Of a DNA stretch of 64,000 bases, positions 20,550 through 31,872 are shown piece after piece. This DNA is from Qipengyuania citrea (GTDB lineage: Bacteria > Pseudomonadota > Alphaproteobacteria > Sphingomonadales > Sphingomonadaceae): the NCBI RefSeq assembly GCF_024171405.1, contig NZ_JALJZT010000002.1, positions 2,170,001 through 2,234,000 of the forward strand, written 5' to 3'. The notes under the pieces are model-generated. The model was not told the origin of the DNA. It was given only the letters and a program-made list of their open reading frames with translations, and searched no databases. Made by a program: the position numbers and the translations under genes. Positions within the stretch are counted from its first letter, which is position 1. Each line of letters begins with the position of its first letter.

Positions 20550-20702
20550 AGGCAGACCCAAGCGCCTAGATGCAAGCGACTATCGCGTAAAGTATTTACC
20601 AGTGACAGAGGGTAAAGCCAGCCTATTCGGTTTGCCCCGTGCTGCGCGCTCGGCTATCGGCCCGCCCGCAGCCGAATTTTCGCGAGCCCCCAAGGAGAGA
20701 GC

Positions 20703-21884
20703 ATGCGCGCGACCCCCGATTTCGATTTCCAGCTTGGCGAAAGCGCCGAGATGATCCGCGACAGCGTGGCCCGCTTCGCCGATGAACAGATCGCCCCGCT
20801 GGCGGAGAAGATCGACCGCGAGGATTATTTCCCTCGCGCCGAGCTGTGGGAGCAGATGGGCGAGCTGGGCCTGCATGGCATCACCGTGAGCGAAGAGGAT
20901 GGCGGGCTCGGTCTCGGCTATCTCGAACACGTCATCGCGGTCGAGGAAGTCAGCCGGGCCTCGGCCTCGCTCGGCCTCAGCTACGGCGCGCATTCCAACC
21001 TCTGCGTCAACCAGATCCGCCGCTGGGGCAATGCCGAGCAGAAAGCCAAGTATCTCGCCCCGCTGGTAAGCGGCGAACATGTCGGCAGCCTTGCCATGTC
21101 CGAAGTCTCGGCGGGTTCGGACGTGGTCTCGATGAAGTTGAAGGCCGAAGCCGCCTCGCGCGACGGCGTGGACGGCTACATTCTCAACGGCACCAAGTTC
21201 TGGATCACCAATGCGCCCTATGCCGATACGCTGGTGGTCTATGCCAAGACCGACGGCAGCGCTGGTTCGCGCGGGATCACCGCCTTCCTGATCGAGAAGG
21301 ACGATGCAGGTTTCTCCATCGGCCAGAAGATCGAGAAGGTCGGCATGCGCGGCAGCCCGACCGCCGAACTGGTGTTCGACGATTGCTTCGTGCCCGAAGA
21401 CCGCGTGATGGGGCCGCTGAACGGCGGCGTCGGCGTGCTGATGAGCGGGCTGGATTACGAACGCGTGGTCCTGTCGGGCATCCAGCTGGGGATCATGCAG
21501 GCCTGTCTCGACACGGTCATTCCCTACCTGCGCGAGCGCAAGCAGTTCGGCAAACCGATCGGCAGCTTCCAGCTGATGCAGGCCAAGGTGGCGGATATGT
21601 ATGTCGCGCTGCAAACCGCCCGGGCCTATACCTATGCGGTCGCCAAGGCCTGCGATGCGGACCAGACGACGCGCTTCGATGCCGCGGGCGTGATCCTCTA
21701 TTCGAGCGAGAGCGCTTTTCGTGTGGCAGCCGAAAGCGTCCAGGCACTGGGCGGGGCGGGCTACACGCTGGACTGGCCGGTGGAACGCTACATGCGCGAT
21801 GCCAAGCTGCTCGATATCGGCGCAGGGACCAACGAGATCAGGCGGATGCTGATCGGCCGCGAGCTCATTGGGGCGGCGGGGTGA
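20703..21884 (+). CDS. ivd: Isovaleryl-CoA dehydrogenase
   Basis: FAD-linked acyl-CoA dehydrogenase, 393 aa, converting isovaleryl-CoA to 3-methylcrotonyl-CoA in leucine breakdown. Typical segments are GLSYGAHSNLCVNQI, AMSEVSAGSDVVSMKL (FAD and substrate loop) and LDYERVVLSGIQLGIMQ, whose Glu (about residue 252) matches the catalytic base position of isovaleryl-CoA dehydrogenases. A strong AAGGAGAGA ribosome site precedes ATG 20703. It heads a run with the PhnA-like gene and the carboxylase beta subunit. The upstream gap has an inverted repeat GTAAAgtaTTTAC at 20587-20599 that may be an operator. Confidence 0.94.
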   Translation: MRATPDFDFQLGESAEMIRDSVARFADEQIAPLAEKIDREDYFPRAELWEQMGELGLHGITVSEEDGGLGLGYLEHVIAVEEVSRASASLGLSYGAHSNLCVNQIRRWGNAEQKAKYLAPLVSGEHVGSLAMSEVSAGSDVVSMKLKAEAASRDGVDGYILNGTKFWITNAPYADTLVVYAKTDGSAGSRGITAFLIEKDDAGFSIGQKIEKVGMRGSPTAELVFDDCFVPEDRVMGPLNGGVGVLMSGLDYERVVLSGIQLGIMQACLDTVIPYLRERKQFGKPIGSFQLMQAKVADMYVALQTARAYTYAVAKACDADQTTRFDAAGVILYSSESAFRVAAESVQALGGAGYTLDWPVERYMRDAKLLDIGAGTNEIRRMLIGRELIGAAG

Positions 21885-22186
21885 GCGCCGACGAAGACTA
21901 TGTCTATGACGAGGACAGCGGCGAATGGATGCCCGCGTCCGAGCTCGCGGCAAAGCAGGCTGCCGCGAACCGCGTCGAAGTACGCGATGCGGTGGGCAAT
22001 GTGCTGTCCGACGGCGACCAGGTGACTTTGATCAAGGATCTCGACGTCAAGGGCGCGGGACAGACGCTCAAGCAGGGTACGCTGATCAAATCGATCCGCC
22101 TGACCGGCGACCAACAGGAAATCGACTGCAAATATCCCGGTATCAAGGGCCTCGTCCTGCGTGCCGAGTTTGTGAAGAAGCGCTAG
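21881..22186 (+). CDS. PhnA/YjdM C-terminal domain protein (no zinc ribbon)
   Basis: A 101-aa protein whose second half is the PhnA (YjdM) beta-barrel domain: [21 protein letters not shown] ... [15 protein letters not shown] ... [22 protein letters not shown]. coli YjdM has an N-terminal zinc ribbon. Here that part is replaced by an acidic stretch ([21 protein letters not shown]) with no cysteines. Despite the name, a role in phosphonate use is doubtful for the family. The GTG start overlaps the ivd stop (GTGA), so it is coupled inside the leucine operon, for reasons not evident. Confidence 0.85.
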   Translation: MSADEDYVYDEDSGEWMPASELAAKQAAANRVEVRDAVGNVLSDGDQVTLIKDLDVKGAGQTLKQGTLIKSIRLTGDQQEIDCKYPGIKGLVLRAEFVKKR

Positions 22187-22196
22187 GGCCAGACGA

Positions 22197-23807
22197 ATGA
22201 CCGCACCCGTTCTTACCTCGACGCTCGACCGCGAGGCGCCCGATGCGAAGGCTCGCTTCGAACACAATAAGGAGCTTGCCGAGGAACTGCGTTCGGCCGT
22301 CGCCGCAGCCGCGCTTGGCGGGTCCGAAGGCAGCCGCGAGCGGCATGTCGGGCGGGGCAAGCTGCTCCCGCGCGAGCGGGTGGAGCGCCTGCTCGACCCG
22401 GGCAGCCCCTTTCTCGAAATCGGGCAACTGGCCGCGAACGGCATGTACGGCAAAGACGAAATCAACGGCGCAGGGCTGATCGCCGGGATCGGGCGTGTGT
22501 CGGGCCGCCAGGTGATGATCGTGTGCAACGATGCTACCGTGAAGGGCGGCACCTACTACCCGATGACGGTCAAGAAGCACCTGCGCGCGCAGGAGATCGC
22601 GCAGGAGAACCGCCTGCCGTGTATCTATCTCGTCGACAGCGGCGGGGCGAACCTGCCGCACCAGGCGGAGGTCTTCCCCGACCGCGACCATTTCGGGCGC
22701 ATTTTCTTCAACCAGGCGAACATGTCCGCGCTGGGTATTCCGCAGATCGCCTGCGTGATGGGCAGCTGTACCGCGGGCGGGGCCTATGTCCCGGCGATGT
22801 CCGACGAGACGGTGATCGTGCGCGAACAGGGCACGATCTTCCTTGCCGGTCCGCCGCTGGTGAAGGCCGCGACGGGCGAGGAAATCAGCGCCGAGGACCT
22901 CGGCGGCGGCGATCTGCATGCGCGAAAATCGGGCGTGGTCGACCATCTGGCCGAGAACGACGAGCACGCGCTCACCATCGTGCGCGATATCGTCAGCCAT
23001 CTGGGCGACAATCACGCCGCCGCACGGGCCATGACGACACAGGATCCGCGCGCGCCGAAATTCGATGCCGAGGACCTCTATGCGCTGGTGCCTGACGATG
23101 TCCGCGCGCCCTATGACGTTCATGAAGTGATCGCCCGGCTGGTCGACGGCAGCGAGTTCCACGAGTTCAAGCAGCATTACGGCAGCACTTTGGTATGTGG
23201 TTTCGCGCATATCTGGGGCATGCCGGTGGCGATCCTCGCCAACAACGGCGTGCTGTTCTCCGAAAGCGCGCAGAAGGGCGCGCATTTCATCGAGCTCGCG
23301 TGCCAGCGGCGTATCCCCTTGCTGTTCCTGCAGAACATCTCGGGCTTCATGGTCGGCGGGAAATACGAGGCCGAAGGCATCGCCAAGCATGGCGCGAAGC
23401 TGGTCACGGCAGTCGCCACTGCCAGTGTGCCCAAGCTCACCGTAGTCATCGGCGGCAGCTTCGGTGCGGGCAATTACGGCATGTGCGGGCGGGCTTACTC
23501 CCCGCGCTTCCTGTTCACCTGGCCCAATGCGCGCATCTCGGTGATGGGCGGCGAACAGGCCGCCTCGGTGCTCGCTACCGTCCACCGCGACGCGGATAGC
23601 TGGACGGCGGAACAGGCCGAGGAATTCAAGGCCCCAATCCGCCAGAAATACGAGGATGAAGGCAATCCCTATTACGCCACCGCGCGGCTATGGGACGACG
23701 GTGTGATCGATCCGGTGCAGACGCGCGACGTGCTCGGGCTGGCGCTGGCCGCGACGCTCGAAGCGCCGATCCCCGAGCATCCGCAATTCGGTGTGTTCCG
23801 CATGTGA
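22197..23807 (+). CDS. mccB: Methylcrotonyl-CoA carboxylase, carboxyltransferase (beta) subunit
   Basis: A 536-aa biotin-dependent carboxyltransferase that moves carboxylate from biotin to 3-methylcrotonyl-CoA, the step after isovaleryl-CoA dehydrogenase. Family segments include [54 protein letters not shown] and [22 protein letters not shown], plus the [16 protein letters not shown] oxyanion region. It follows the PhnA-like gene by 10 nt. The biotin-carboxylase alpha subunit (mccA) is not downstream as usual and is absent from the window. Confidence 0.94.
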   Translation: MTAPVLTSTLDREAPDAKARFEHNKELAEELRSAVAAAALGGSEGSRERHVGRGKLLPRERVERLLDPGSPFLEIGQLAANGMYGKDEINGAGLIAGIGRVSGRQVMIVCNDATVKGGTYYPMTVKKHLRAQEIAQENRLPCIYLVDSGGANLPHQAEVFPDRDHFGRIFFNQANMSALGIPQIACVMGSCTAGGAYVPAMSDETVIVREQGTIFLAGPPLVKAATGEEISAEDLGGGDLHARKSGVVDHLAENDEHALTIVRDIVSHLGDNHAAARAMTTQDPRAPKFDAEDLYALVPDDVRAPYDVHEVIARLVDGSEFHEFKQHYGSTLVCGFAHIWGMPVAILANNGVLFSESAQKGAHFIELACQRRIPLLFLQNISGFMVGGKYEAEGIAKHGAKLVTAVATASVPKLTVVIGGSFGAGNYGMCGRAYSPRFLFTWPNARISVMGGEQAASVLATVHRDADSWTAEQAEEFKAPIRQKYEDEGNPYYATARLWDDGVIDPVQTRDVLGLALAATLEAPIPEHPQFGVFRM

Positions 23808-23881
23808 TCGGCGGGAAAACCGCTGCATCCCTATCGCTTTCCCTCGCGTAGCTGCTAGGTCGGATCACCGGGGAGAGTGAA

Positions 23882-24508
23882 GTGTCGTTAGCCAGGCCGC
23901 GCCGCAAGCGTTCGATCCTGTCGCGTATCGTGCGGCGGATCATTCTGGCGATCTATCGCTGGCGCGGATGGACGCTCGACGGGCATCTGCCCGACATCCC
24001 CAAATTCGTTATCGCCGGCGCTCCGCATACGTCCAATTGGGATTTCGTTTTCTTTACCGGCGCCACCGCCGCAGAGGGGATCGAACCCGCCTTCATGGGC
24101 AAGCACACGCTGTTCAAGGGCGTGATGCGCAATTTCATGCTCGATATGGGCGGCATTCCGATCGACCGGACGCAGCGCGCCAATGTGGTCGAGCAGGTCG
24201 CGGACGAATTTGCGCGCCGGGACCGGCTCGCGCTGGTGATCGCGGCGGAGGGCACGCGCAGTTCCATGGGCGAATGGAAATCGGGGTTCTACAATATCGC
24301 CCGCGCCGCCAATGTGCCGATCGTTCCAGCCTGGGTGTGCAACACGCGCCGGATCGTCGGCTTCGGACCGGCGATCATCCCGAGTGCGAATTATGGCGAG
24401 ACACTGCTGGAAATCGCGCGTTTCATGCGCGCCAAGTTGCCCGAGTTCGAGCGCTTCAAGGTGCTCGAACGCCAGGCGCTGCAACTGATCGAGGAGAACG
24501 GGACATGA
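23882..24508 (+). CDS. Lysophospholipid acyltransferase family protein (PlsC-like)
   Basis: A 208-aa acyltransferase of the glycerolipid/lysophospholipid family. The catalytic HX4D motif is HTSNWD near residue 45, and the second motif is AAEGTRSSMGEWKSG. An N-terminal hydrophobic stretch (IVRRIILAIYRWRG) suggests membrane attachment. The substrate (1-acylglycerol-3-phosphate or another acceptor) cannot be fixed. The GTG start at 23882 follows a GGGGAGAG ribosome site. It overlaps the DUF1295 gene by ATGA. Confidence 0.86.
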   Translation: MSLARPRRKRSILSRIVRRIILAIYRWRGWTLDGHLPDIPKFVIAGAPHTSNWDFVFFTGATAAEGIEPAFMGKHTLFKGVMRNFMLDMGGIPIDRTQRANVVEQVADEFARRDRLALVIAAEGTRSSMGEWKSGFYNIARAANVPIVPAWVCNTRRIVGFGPAIIPSANYGETLLEIARFMRAKLPEFERFKVLERQALQLIEENGT

Positions 24509-25308
24509 TCGTCGAAGCACTGCTGGCCAATGCAGCGATCCTGCTCGGCATGGCGATCATCCTGTGGGTGGTCGCGGTGCAGATCGACGATGTCAGCTTT
24601 GTCGATGCCTATTGGGGCGGCGGCATGACCTTGATGGCATTTGTCAGCTGGCTGCGGCTGTACGAACCCGGCCCGCTGGCCACGCTGCTGATGGCGATGG
24701 CGGTGATCTGGGGGCTGCGGCTGTGCGTCCATCTGCTGCTACGCTGGCGGCGCGAGGGCGAGGACAAGCGTTACGCGCGCATCCTCGCGAAAGACCGCGC
24801 AAAGGGGCGTTTCGCGCTGGCCGCCCTGACTAAGGTGTTTATGGGTCAGTCGGTGTTGCTGTTCATCGTTTCGAGCCCCGCGCAATACGGCATTCTCGAG
24901 GCCAATTGGATGGTGCCGATCAGCGGCCTGGCACTGATCGGCTTGGCGCTGTGGACGGTGGGCATCCTCTTCGAATGGGTCGGTGACTGGCAGCTCGCCC
25001 GGTTCAAGGCCGATCCCGCGAATGCGGGCAAGGTGATGGACCGCGGCCTGTGGCGCTATACCCGTCACCCCAATTACTTCGGCGACGCCTGCGTCTGGTG
25101 GGGCATCTGGATCGCCGCCGCATCGGCCGGCTGGTGGGTCGCCGCCGCGACGGTGATCGGGCCGCTGTTCCTGACCTTCACGCTGACCAGGTGGTCGGGC
25201 GGTCCGCTGCTCGAACGCGGCATGAAAAACTCGCGTCCCGGCTATGCCGATTACAGGGAGCGGACCTCTGCCTTCTTCCCGCTCCCGCCCAAGAAATCCT
25301 CGGGCTGA
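24505..25308 (+). CDS. DUF1295 family integral membrane protein (steroid reductase-like fold)
   Basis: A 267-aa membrane protein with about seven helices. It belongs to the DUF1295 group within the 3-oxo-5-alpha-steroid 4-dehydrogenase/isoprenylcysteine methyltransferase superfamily. The conserved C-terminal motif LWRYTRHPNYFGDACVWWG, then GGPLLERGMKNSRPGYADYRERT, is clear. Such proteins are presumed NADPH-dependent reductases or methyltransferases, but the reaction is unknown. ATG 24505 overlaps the stop of the acyltransferase gene, so the pair probably acts in one lipid-related step; this is inference. Confidence 0.86.
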   Translation: MIVEALLANAAILLGMAIILWVVAVQIDDVSFVDAYWGGGMTLMAFVSWLRLYEPGPLATLLMAMAVIWGLRLCVHLLLRWRREGEDKRYARILAKDRAKGRFALAALTKVFMGQSVLLFIVSSPAQYGILEANWMVPISGLALIGLALWTVGILFEWVGDWQLARFKADPANAGKVMDRGLWRYTRHPNYFGDACVWWGIWIAAASAGWWVAAATVIGPLFLTFTLTRWSGGPLLERGMKNSRPGYADYRERTSAFFPLPPKKSSG

Positions 25309-25379
25309 TCCCGCAGGGGGTTTAACCCGCGCCCTTGCGCCCCTATTTGCGGCGCAGGACGAGAGGGGAGCGCGCGAGC

Positions 25380-26006
25380 GTGAGCGAGAACGAAATCGAC
25401 GAACTGCGCAGCCGCTTCGCGCGCGAGGCGATGGCGTTGATGGAGCGCACCGGCGAGGAAGTGTCGCGGGCGCGGCTGGCCGCCGAACTCGGCGTTGCGC
25501 GGGCGCGGGTCGATTCGGTCTTTCCCGGGGATGGCGATCTGTTCGAGGCGATTACCGCCGAATGGTTCGCGCCCAAGCTGCGGGTGATGGACGAGGTGAT
25601 GGCCTCCGACCTGCCGCCGCCCCGCAAAATGTATGAATTCTTCGCGCGGCGGTTCCGCTTGCTGGAGCAGAATTTCCGCGACGATCCCGCGACCTTCAAC
25701 CTCTATGTCGAGATGGGGCAGCGCTATTTCGAATATGCGCGCAGCTATATCGATCTCGGCGACCACTACCTGTGCGAACTGATCGCCGAAGCGCAGGCCG
25801 ACGGTTACCTCGAGGGGCTCGAGGTCGACACCGCGATGTCGATTATCAACCAGATGGTGAATTGCTATCTGCAGCCCTACATGATCGCCATGATCGACGA
25901 CCGGCTGACCGAAGAAAAGCTGGCCCTGATCGTGGGCGCGATCTTCGGTGGTCTCGATGCAAAGGATGGCGGCGCGCGCGGAACGAACGACATCCGCGCG
26001 GCGTAA
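25380..26006 (+). CDS. TetR/AcrR family transcriptional regulator
   Basis: A 208-aa regulator. The N-terminal about 50 residues form a helix-turn-helix (AREAMALMERTGEEVSRARLAAELGVARARVDSVFPGDGDLFEAI), atypical in having VFPGDGDLF where most have YFgsKeeLl. The helical ligand domain is uncharacterised. GTG 25380 is preferred because GAGAGGGGAG lies 10 nt upstream; an upstream in-frame start at 25335 would add an Arg-rich extension. The target is unknown; the upstream lipid genes are 71 nt away on the same strand. Its stop abuts the convergent AI-2E family gene. Confidence 0.83.
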   Translation: MSENEIDELRSRFAREAMALMERTGEEVSRARLAAELGVARARVDSVFPGDGDLFEAITAEWFAPKLRVMDEVMASDLPPPRKMYEFFARRFRLLEQNFRDDPATFNLYVEMGQRYFEYARSYIDLGDHYLCELIAEAQADGYLEGLEVDTAMSIINQMVNCYLQPYMIAMIDDRLTEEKLALIVGAIFGGLDAKDGGARGTNDIRAA

Positions 26007-27101
26007 TCAAGCCGCTTTGTTCGGCTCCGTTGGGGGGACTGCGGGTTCGCGCTGTTCGGCGAAAATGCCCCAGGCGGCGAGGAACAGGCCGCAGACAAGC
26101 GGGCCGACCACGATCCCCGACAGCCCCATGAGCGCGATGCCGCCAAGCGTCGTCACGAGGATCAGCCAGTCGGGAATACCGGTATCGCGGCCCACCAGGA
26201 TCGGGCGCAGGACATTGTCTGCCATCCCGATCAGCGCGACGCCGGAAACAATCACTACCACGCCTTCCCACAGCGCGCCGGTGGCGAGCAGGTAGATCGC
26301 GGCGGGCACCCAGACGATCGCCGGGCCCAATGCGGGCAGCAGCGAGGCGATCGCCATGATCACGCCGAGCAGCAGCACCGAAGGAAGGCCGACGATCCAG
26401 AAGGTCAGCGCCCCCAGCGCGCCCTGCACCAGCCCGACCACGACCGATCCCTTGATCGTCGCGCGCACGATGGTGAGGAAGCGTTCGGCCAGCCGGTTGG
26501 CGACCTGCCGCTCCATCGGCAGCGCGGCGATGATCGCTTGGCCGATTGCGCGTCCGTCGCGCAGCAGGAAGAAGCCGACATACAGCGCGATTGCGAAGGA
26601 CAGGACGAACCCGAACACGCTTCCGCCCAAGGCGATCGCCTGGGTCGCGATCAGGCCGAGACTCGCCTGCACAAACGCGGTCGCGCGAGCCTGTACCTCG
26701 CCGAAATCGCCAAAGCCTGCGCTGTCGAGCGAAGCCTGGATATTGGTCGGGAGTGCGGCGAATATCTGTGCGAAATACATCGATACGTCGATATTGCCTT
26801 CGCGGAAGGCGACATAGAGGCCGGCCGCCTCCTCGACCACCGCACTGCCAATCCACAGCGCCGGAAGCACCACCGCGAACAGGATCACCACGAGGCTGGC
26901 CAATGCCGCCTGCGTTTCTTTGTCGGGCCGCCGCACGAGGAACCAGCGGTAAAGCGGCTGGAACATGATGGCCGCCAGCGCCGCCCACAGCATCGGGGTG
27001 AGGAATGGCAGAACCACCGCCAGCAGCGCAAGCGAGACCAAACCGAGAAAGAGCAGGAAACCGCCCCGCTCGGTCGCCGATGTCGACTGCCCCCCGCCCA
27101 C
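26007..27101 (-). CDS. AI-2E family transporter
   Basis: A 364-aa membrane protein of the AI-2E family (YdgG/PerM/YhhQ-like exporters), about seven to eight helices with a large loop between the N- and C-terminal groups. The family segment VRATIKGSVVVGLVQGALGALTFWIVG and the glycine/proline-rich ASLLPALGPAIVWVPAAIYLL are clear, as is the C-terminal VGPLVCGLFLAAW. The substrate is unknown; the family name should not be read as autoinducer export. The start is GTG 27101, 4 nt past the gyrB stop, so it is likely co-transcribed with gyrB. Confidence 0.87.
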   Translation of the reverse strand: MGGGQSTSATERGGFLLFLGLVSLALLAVVLPFLTPMLWAALAAIMFQPLYRWFLVRRPDKETQAALASLVVILFAVVLPALWIGSAVVEEAAGLYVAFREGNIDVSMYFAQIFAALPTNIQASLDSAGFGDFGEVQARATAFVQASLGLIATQAIALGGSVFGFVLSFAIALYVGFFLLRDGRAIGQAIIAALPMERQVANRLAERFLTIVRATIKGSVVVGLVQGALGALTFWIVGLPSVLLLGVIMAIASLLPALGPAIVWVPAAIYLLATGALWEGVVVIVSGVALIGMADNVLRPILVGRDTGIPDWLILVTTLGGIALMGLSGIVVGPLVCGLFLAAWGIFAEQREPAVPPTEPNKAA

Positions 27102-27105
27102 CGCG

Positions 27106-29679
<2,574 letters not shown>

Positions 29680-29756
29680 TTACCCACAGATTGCCGCTGC
29701 TCCGGTTTCGACTGCAACCGGTTGATTTCGAAGCGGCAAAGGCGCATCTCGCGGCC

Positions 29757-31142
29757 ATGCTATCGGTGCTCGACATCTTCCGGATCGGGATCGGTCCTTC
29801 GTCCTCGCATACGGTCGGGCCGATGCGGATCGCGCGCACCTTCGTGCGGGCGCTGGCCAAGTCGGGCAAGCTCGACAGGACGGCGCGCATCACGGTGGAA
29901 TTGCAGGGCTCGCTCGCGCTGACCGGCGTCGGACATGGCACGCTCGATGCGAGCATTCTCGGCCTGATCGGCTTCGCGCCCGACACGACCTGTCCCGACG
30001 ACGCCGCGGCCGCGCTCAAGCGGGTGCGCGAGGGTCGGCGGCTGGTGCTGGGGGGCAAACGCGAGATCGCTTTCGACCCGGCGGCCGATATCGATCTTGC
30101 CGGGCATATCATTCCCGACCTGCATCCCAACGGGATGAAGCTGGCGGCCTTCGATGCGGCCGGGGAGCGGTTGTCCCAGCGGACCTATTATTCGACCGGT
30201 GGCGGTTTCGTCGCCTCCGAAGCGCAATTGCAGCGCAAGCCCAAGGACGACCGGATCAATACGGGCACGCGGGTGCCGCATGATTTCGGTTCGGCGGAGG
30301 AATTGCTGGCCGCCTGCGCGCAGACCGATCTGCCGATCGCCGAGCTGATCCTCGCCAATGAAGACAGCTTCCGCCCGCGCGAGCAAACGCTCGAGGGGAT
30401 CGACCGTGTCGCCGCCGCGATGGACCAGTGTATCGATCGCGGCCTGCACCAGCGCGGTATCCTGCCCGGCGGCCTCAAGGTGGCGCGGCGCGCACCCGAC
30501 CTGTGGGACAAGCTGTCCGCCAACCCGCTATCGAACGAGCGCGAACAATTGTTCGACTGGCTCAATTGCTATGCGATGGCGGTCAATGAGGAGAATGCCG
30601 CCGGGGGGCGTGTGGTCACCGCGCCGACCAATGGCGCTGCGGGGATCATCCCCGCGGTCATTCGCTTCTATTGCACGACCACCGGCGACGGCCCGTGCCG
30701 CGACAGCCGCCGTACCTTCCTGCTGACCGCCGGCGCGATCGGGCTGCTCTACAAGCAGCGCGCGAGCATTTCGGGCGCGGAAATGGGGTGCCAGGGCGAA
30801 GTGGGCGTGGCCTGCTCGATGGCTGCCGGGGGACTGGCGGCGCTGTGGGGGGCCTCGCCCGCGCAAGTCGCCTGTGCGGCGGAGATCGGGATGGAGCACA
30901 ATCTCGGCCTGACCTGCGATCCGGTCGGCGGGCTGGTCCAGGTGCCCTGTATCGAGCGCAATGCGATCGGCGCGGTCAAGGCGGTCAATGCCGCACGGCT
31001 CGCGCTGCACCGGACCGAGGCGGAGACCTGCGTCAGCCTCGACCAGGTGATCGAAACAATGCGCCAGACCGGTCTCGACATGTCCTCGAAATACAAGGAA
31101 ACGAGCCAGGGCGGGCTCGCGGTCAATGTGATCGAATGCTGA
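29757..31142 (+). CDS. sdaA: L-serine ammonia-lyase (iron-sulfur serine dehydratase)
   Basis: A 461-aa single-chain 4Fe-4S serine dehydratase that makes pyruvate and ammonia from L-serine. The N-terminal ACT-like/beta domain starts [20 protein letters not shown], the family hallmark, which fixes ATG 29757. The alpha domain has [22 protein letters not shown] and cluster-ligand cysteines in [16 protein letters not shown] and [17 protein letters not shown]. Length is standard. It overlaps the ZIP transporter gene by 7 nt. Confidence 0.95.
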   Translation: MLSVLDIFRIGIGPSSSHTVGPMRIARTFVRALAKSGKLDRTARITVELQGSLALTGVGHGTLDASILGLIGFAPDTTCPDDAAAALKRVREGRRLVLGGKREIAFDPAADIDLAGHIIPDLHPNGMKLAAFDAAGERLSQRTYYSTGGGFVASEAQLQRKPKDDRINTGTRVPHDFGSAEELLAACAQTDLPIAELILANEDSFRPREQTLEGIDRVAAAMDQCIDRGLHQRGILPGGLKVARRAPDLWDKLSANPLSNEREQLFDWLNCYAMAVNEENAAGGRVVTAPTNGAAGIIPAVIRFYCTTTGDGPCRDSRRTFLLTAGAIGLLYKQRASISGAEMGCQGEVGVACSMAAGGLAALWGASPAQVACAAEIGMEHNLGLTCDPVGGLVQVPCIERNAIGAVKAVNAARLALHRTEAETCVSLDQVIETMRQTGLDMSSKYKETSQGGLAVNVIEC

Positions 31143-31840
31143 TGCTGCTCGTCGTGGTGCTGGTGGTTTCGGGCGCTTTGGTCGCCGGGGCGGCATGGGG
31201 CATATACGGCAAGCTCCCCACCCGCGTCGAAGGGTTCCTCGTCGCACTCGCCGGCGGCGCGCTGCTGCTGTCGGTGACGAGCGAATTGATCGAACCCTCG
31301 ATCGCCAAGAGCAGCGTGTTCCACGCCATGCTCGGCGTGGGGGCCGGGGCGATCGTCTTTGCCGTGGCGGACTATCTGATCGACGAAAAATGGGGCTCGA
31401 ATAGCGGCGGCGGCCTGCTGGCGGCGATCACGCTCGACGGGATCCCCGAGAATCTTGCGCTGGGTGTCGCGCTAATCGGTGCAGGCGGGATGGAAGTTGC
31501 CGCGCTTGCGGGATCGATCCTGCTGTCCAACCTGCCCGAAGCCGCGGGCGGCGCGCGCGCCATGACCTCCGACGGGCGCTCCAAAGGCACCGTGATGCTG
31601 CTGTGGATCGGCACTGCAGCGTTGCTCGCGCTAGCGGCAATCATCGGCAATCTCGCATTGGCCGGGGTCGGCGAAGGCACGCTGGCGGTGATCCGCTGCT
31701 TTGCCGCCGGGGCAGTGGTCGCAAGCCTTGCGACCGAAGTCTTCCCGCAGGCGTTCCGCGAGGATCGCCACTGGGCGGGGGTTGCCACCGCGCTGGGCGT
31801 CATCCTCGCCTTTTCGCTTGGCAGCCTCGCTGGCAGCTAG
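31136..31840 (+). CDS. ZIP family divalent metal transporter
   Basis: A 234-aa membrane protein with seven to eight helices. The ZIP signature helix reads AITLDGIPENLALGVAL, where many members have H-N-x-P-E-G; here His-Asn is Asp-Gly. The partner helix has LLSNLPEAAGGARAM, the usual second metal-site segment. It probably imports Zn or a related ion, with the specificity unproven. ATG 31136 overlaps the serine dehydratase stop; ATG 31142 is an alternative. Coupling to serine dehydratase may be only positional. Confidence 0.84.
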   Translation: MLMLLVVVLVVSGALVAGAAWGIYGKLPTRVEGFLVALAGGALLLSVTSELIEPSIAKSSVFHAMLGVGAGAIVFAVADYLIDEKWGSNSGGGLLAAITLDGIPENLALGVALIGAGGMEVAALAGSILLSNLPEAAGGARAMTSDGRSKGTVMLLWIGTAALLALAAIIGNLALAGVGEGTLAVIRCFAAGAVVASLATEVFPQAFREDRHWAGVATALGVILAFSLGSLAGS

Positions 31841-31872
31841 ACAGCGCAGCGCGCCGCGATAGGGTGCGCCGC

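Noticed and set aside
24505-25308. Annotation as a steroid 5-alpha-reductase
   Set aside because: The fold family matches, but nothing supports steroid as substrate in this context; kept as DUF1295.
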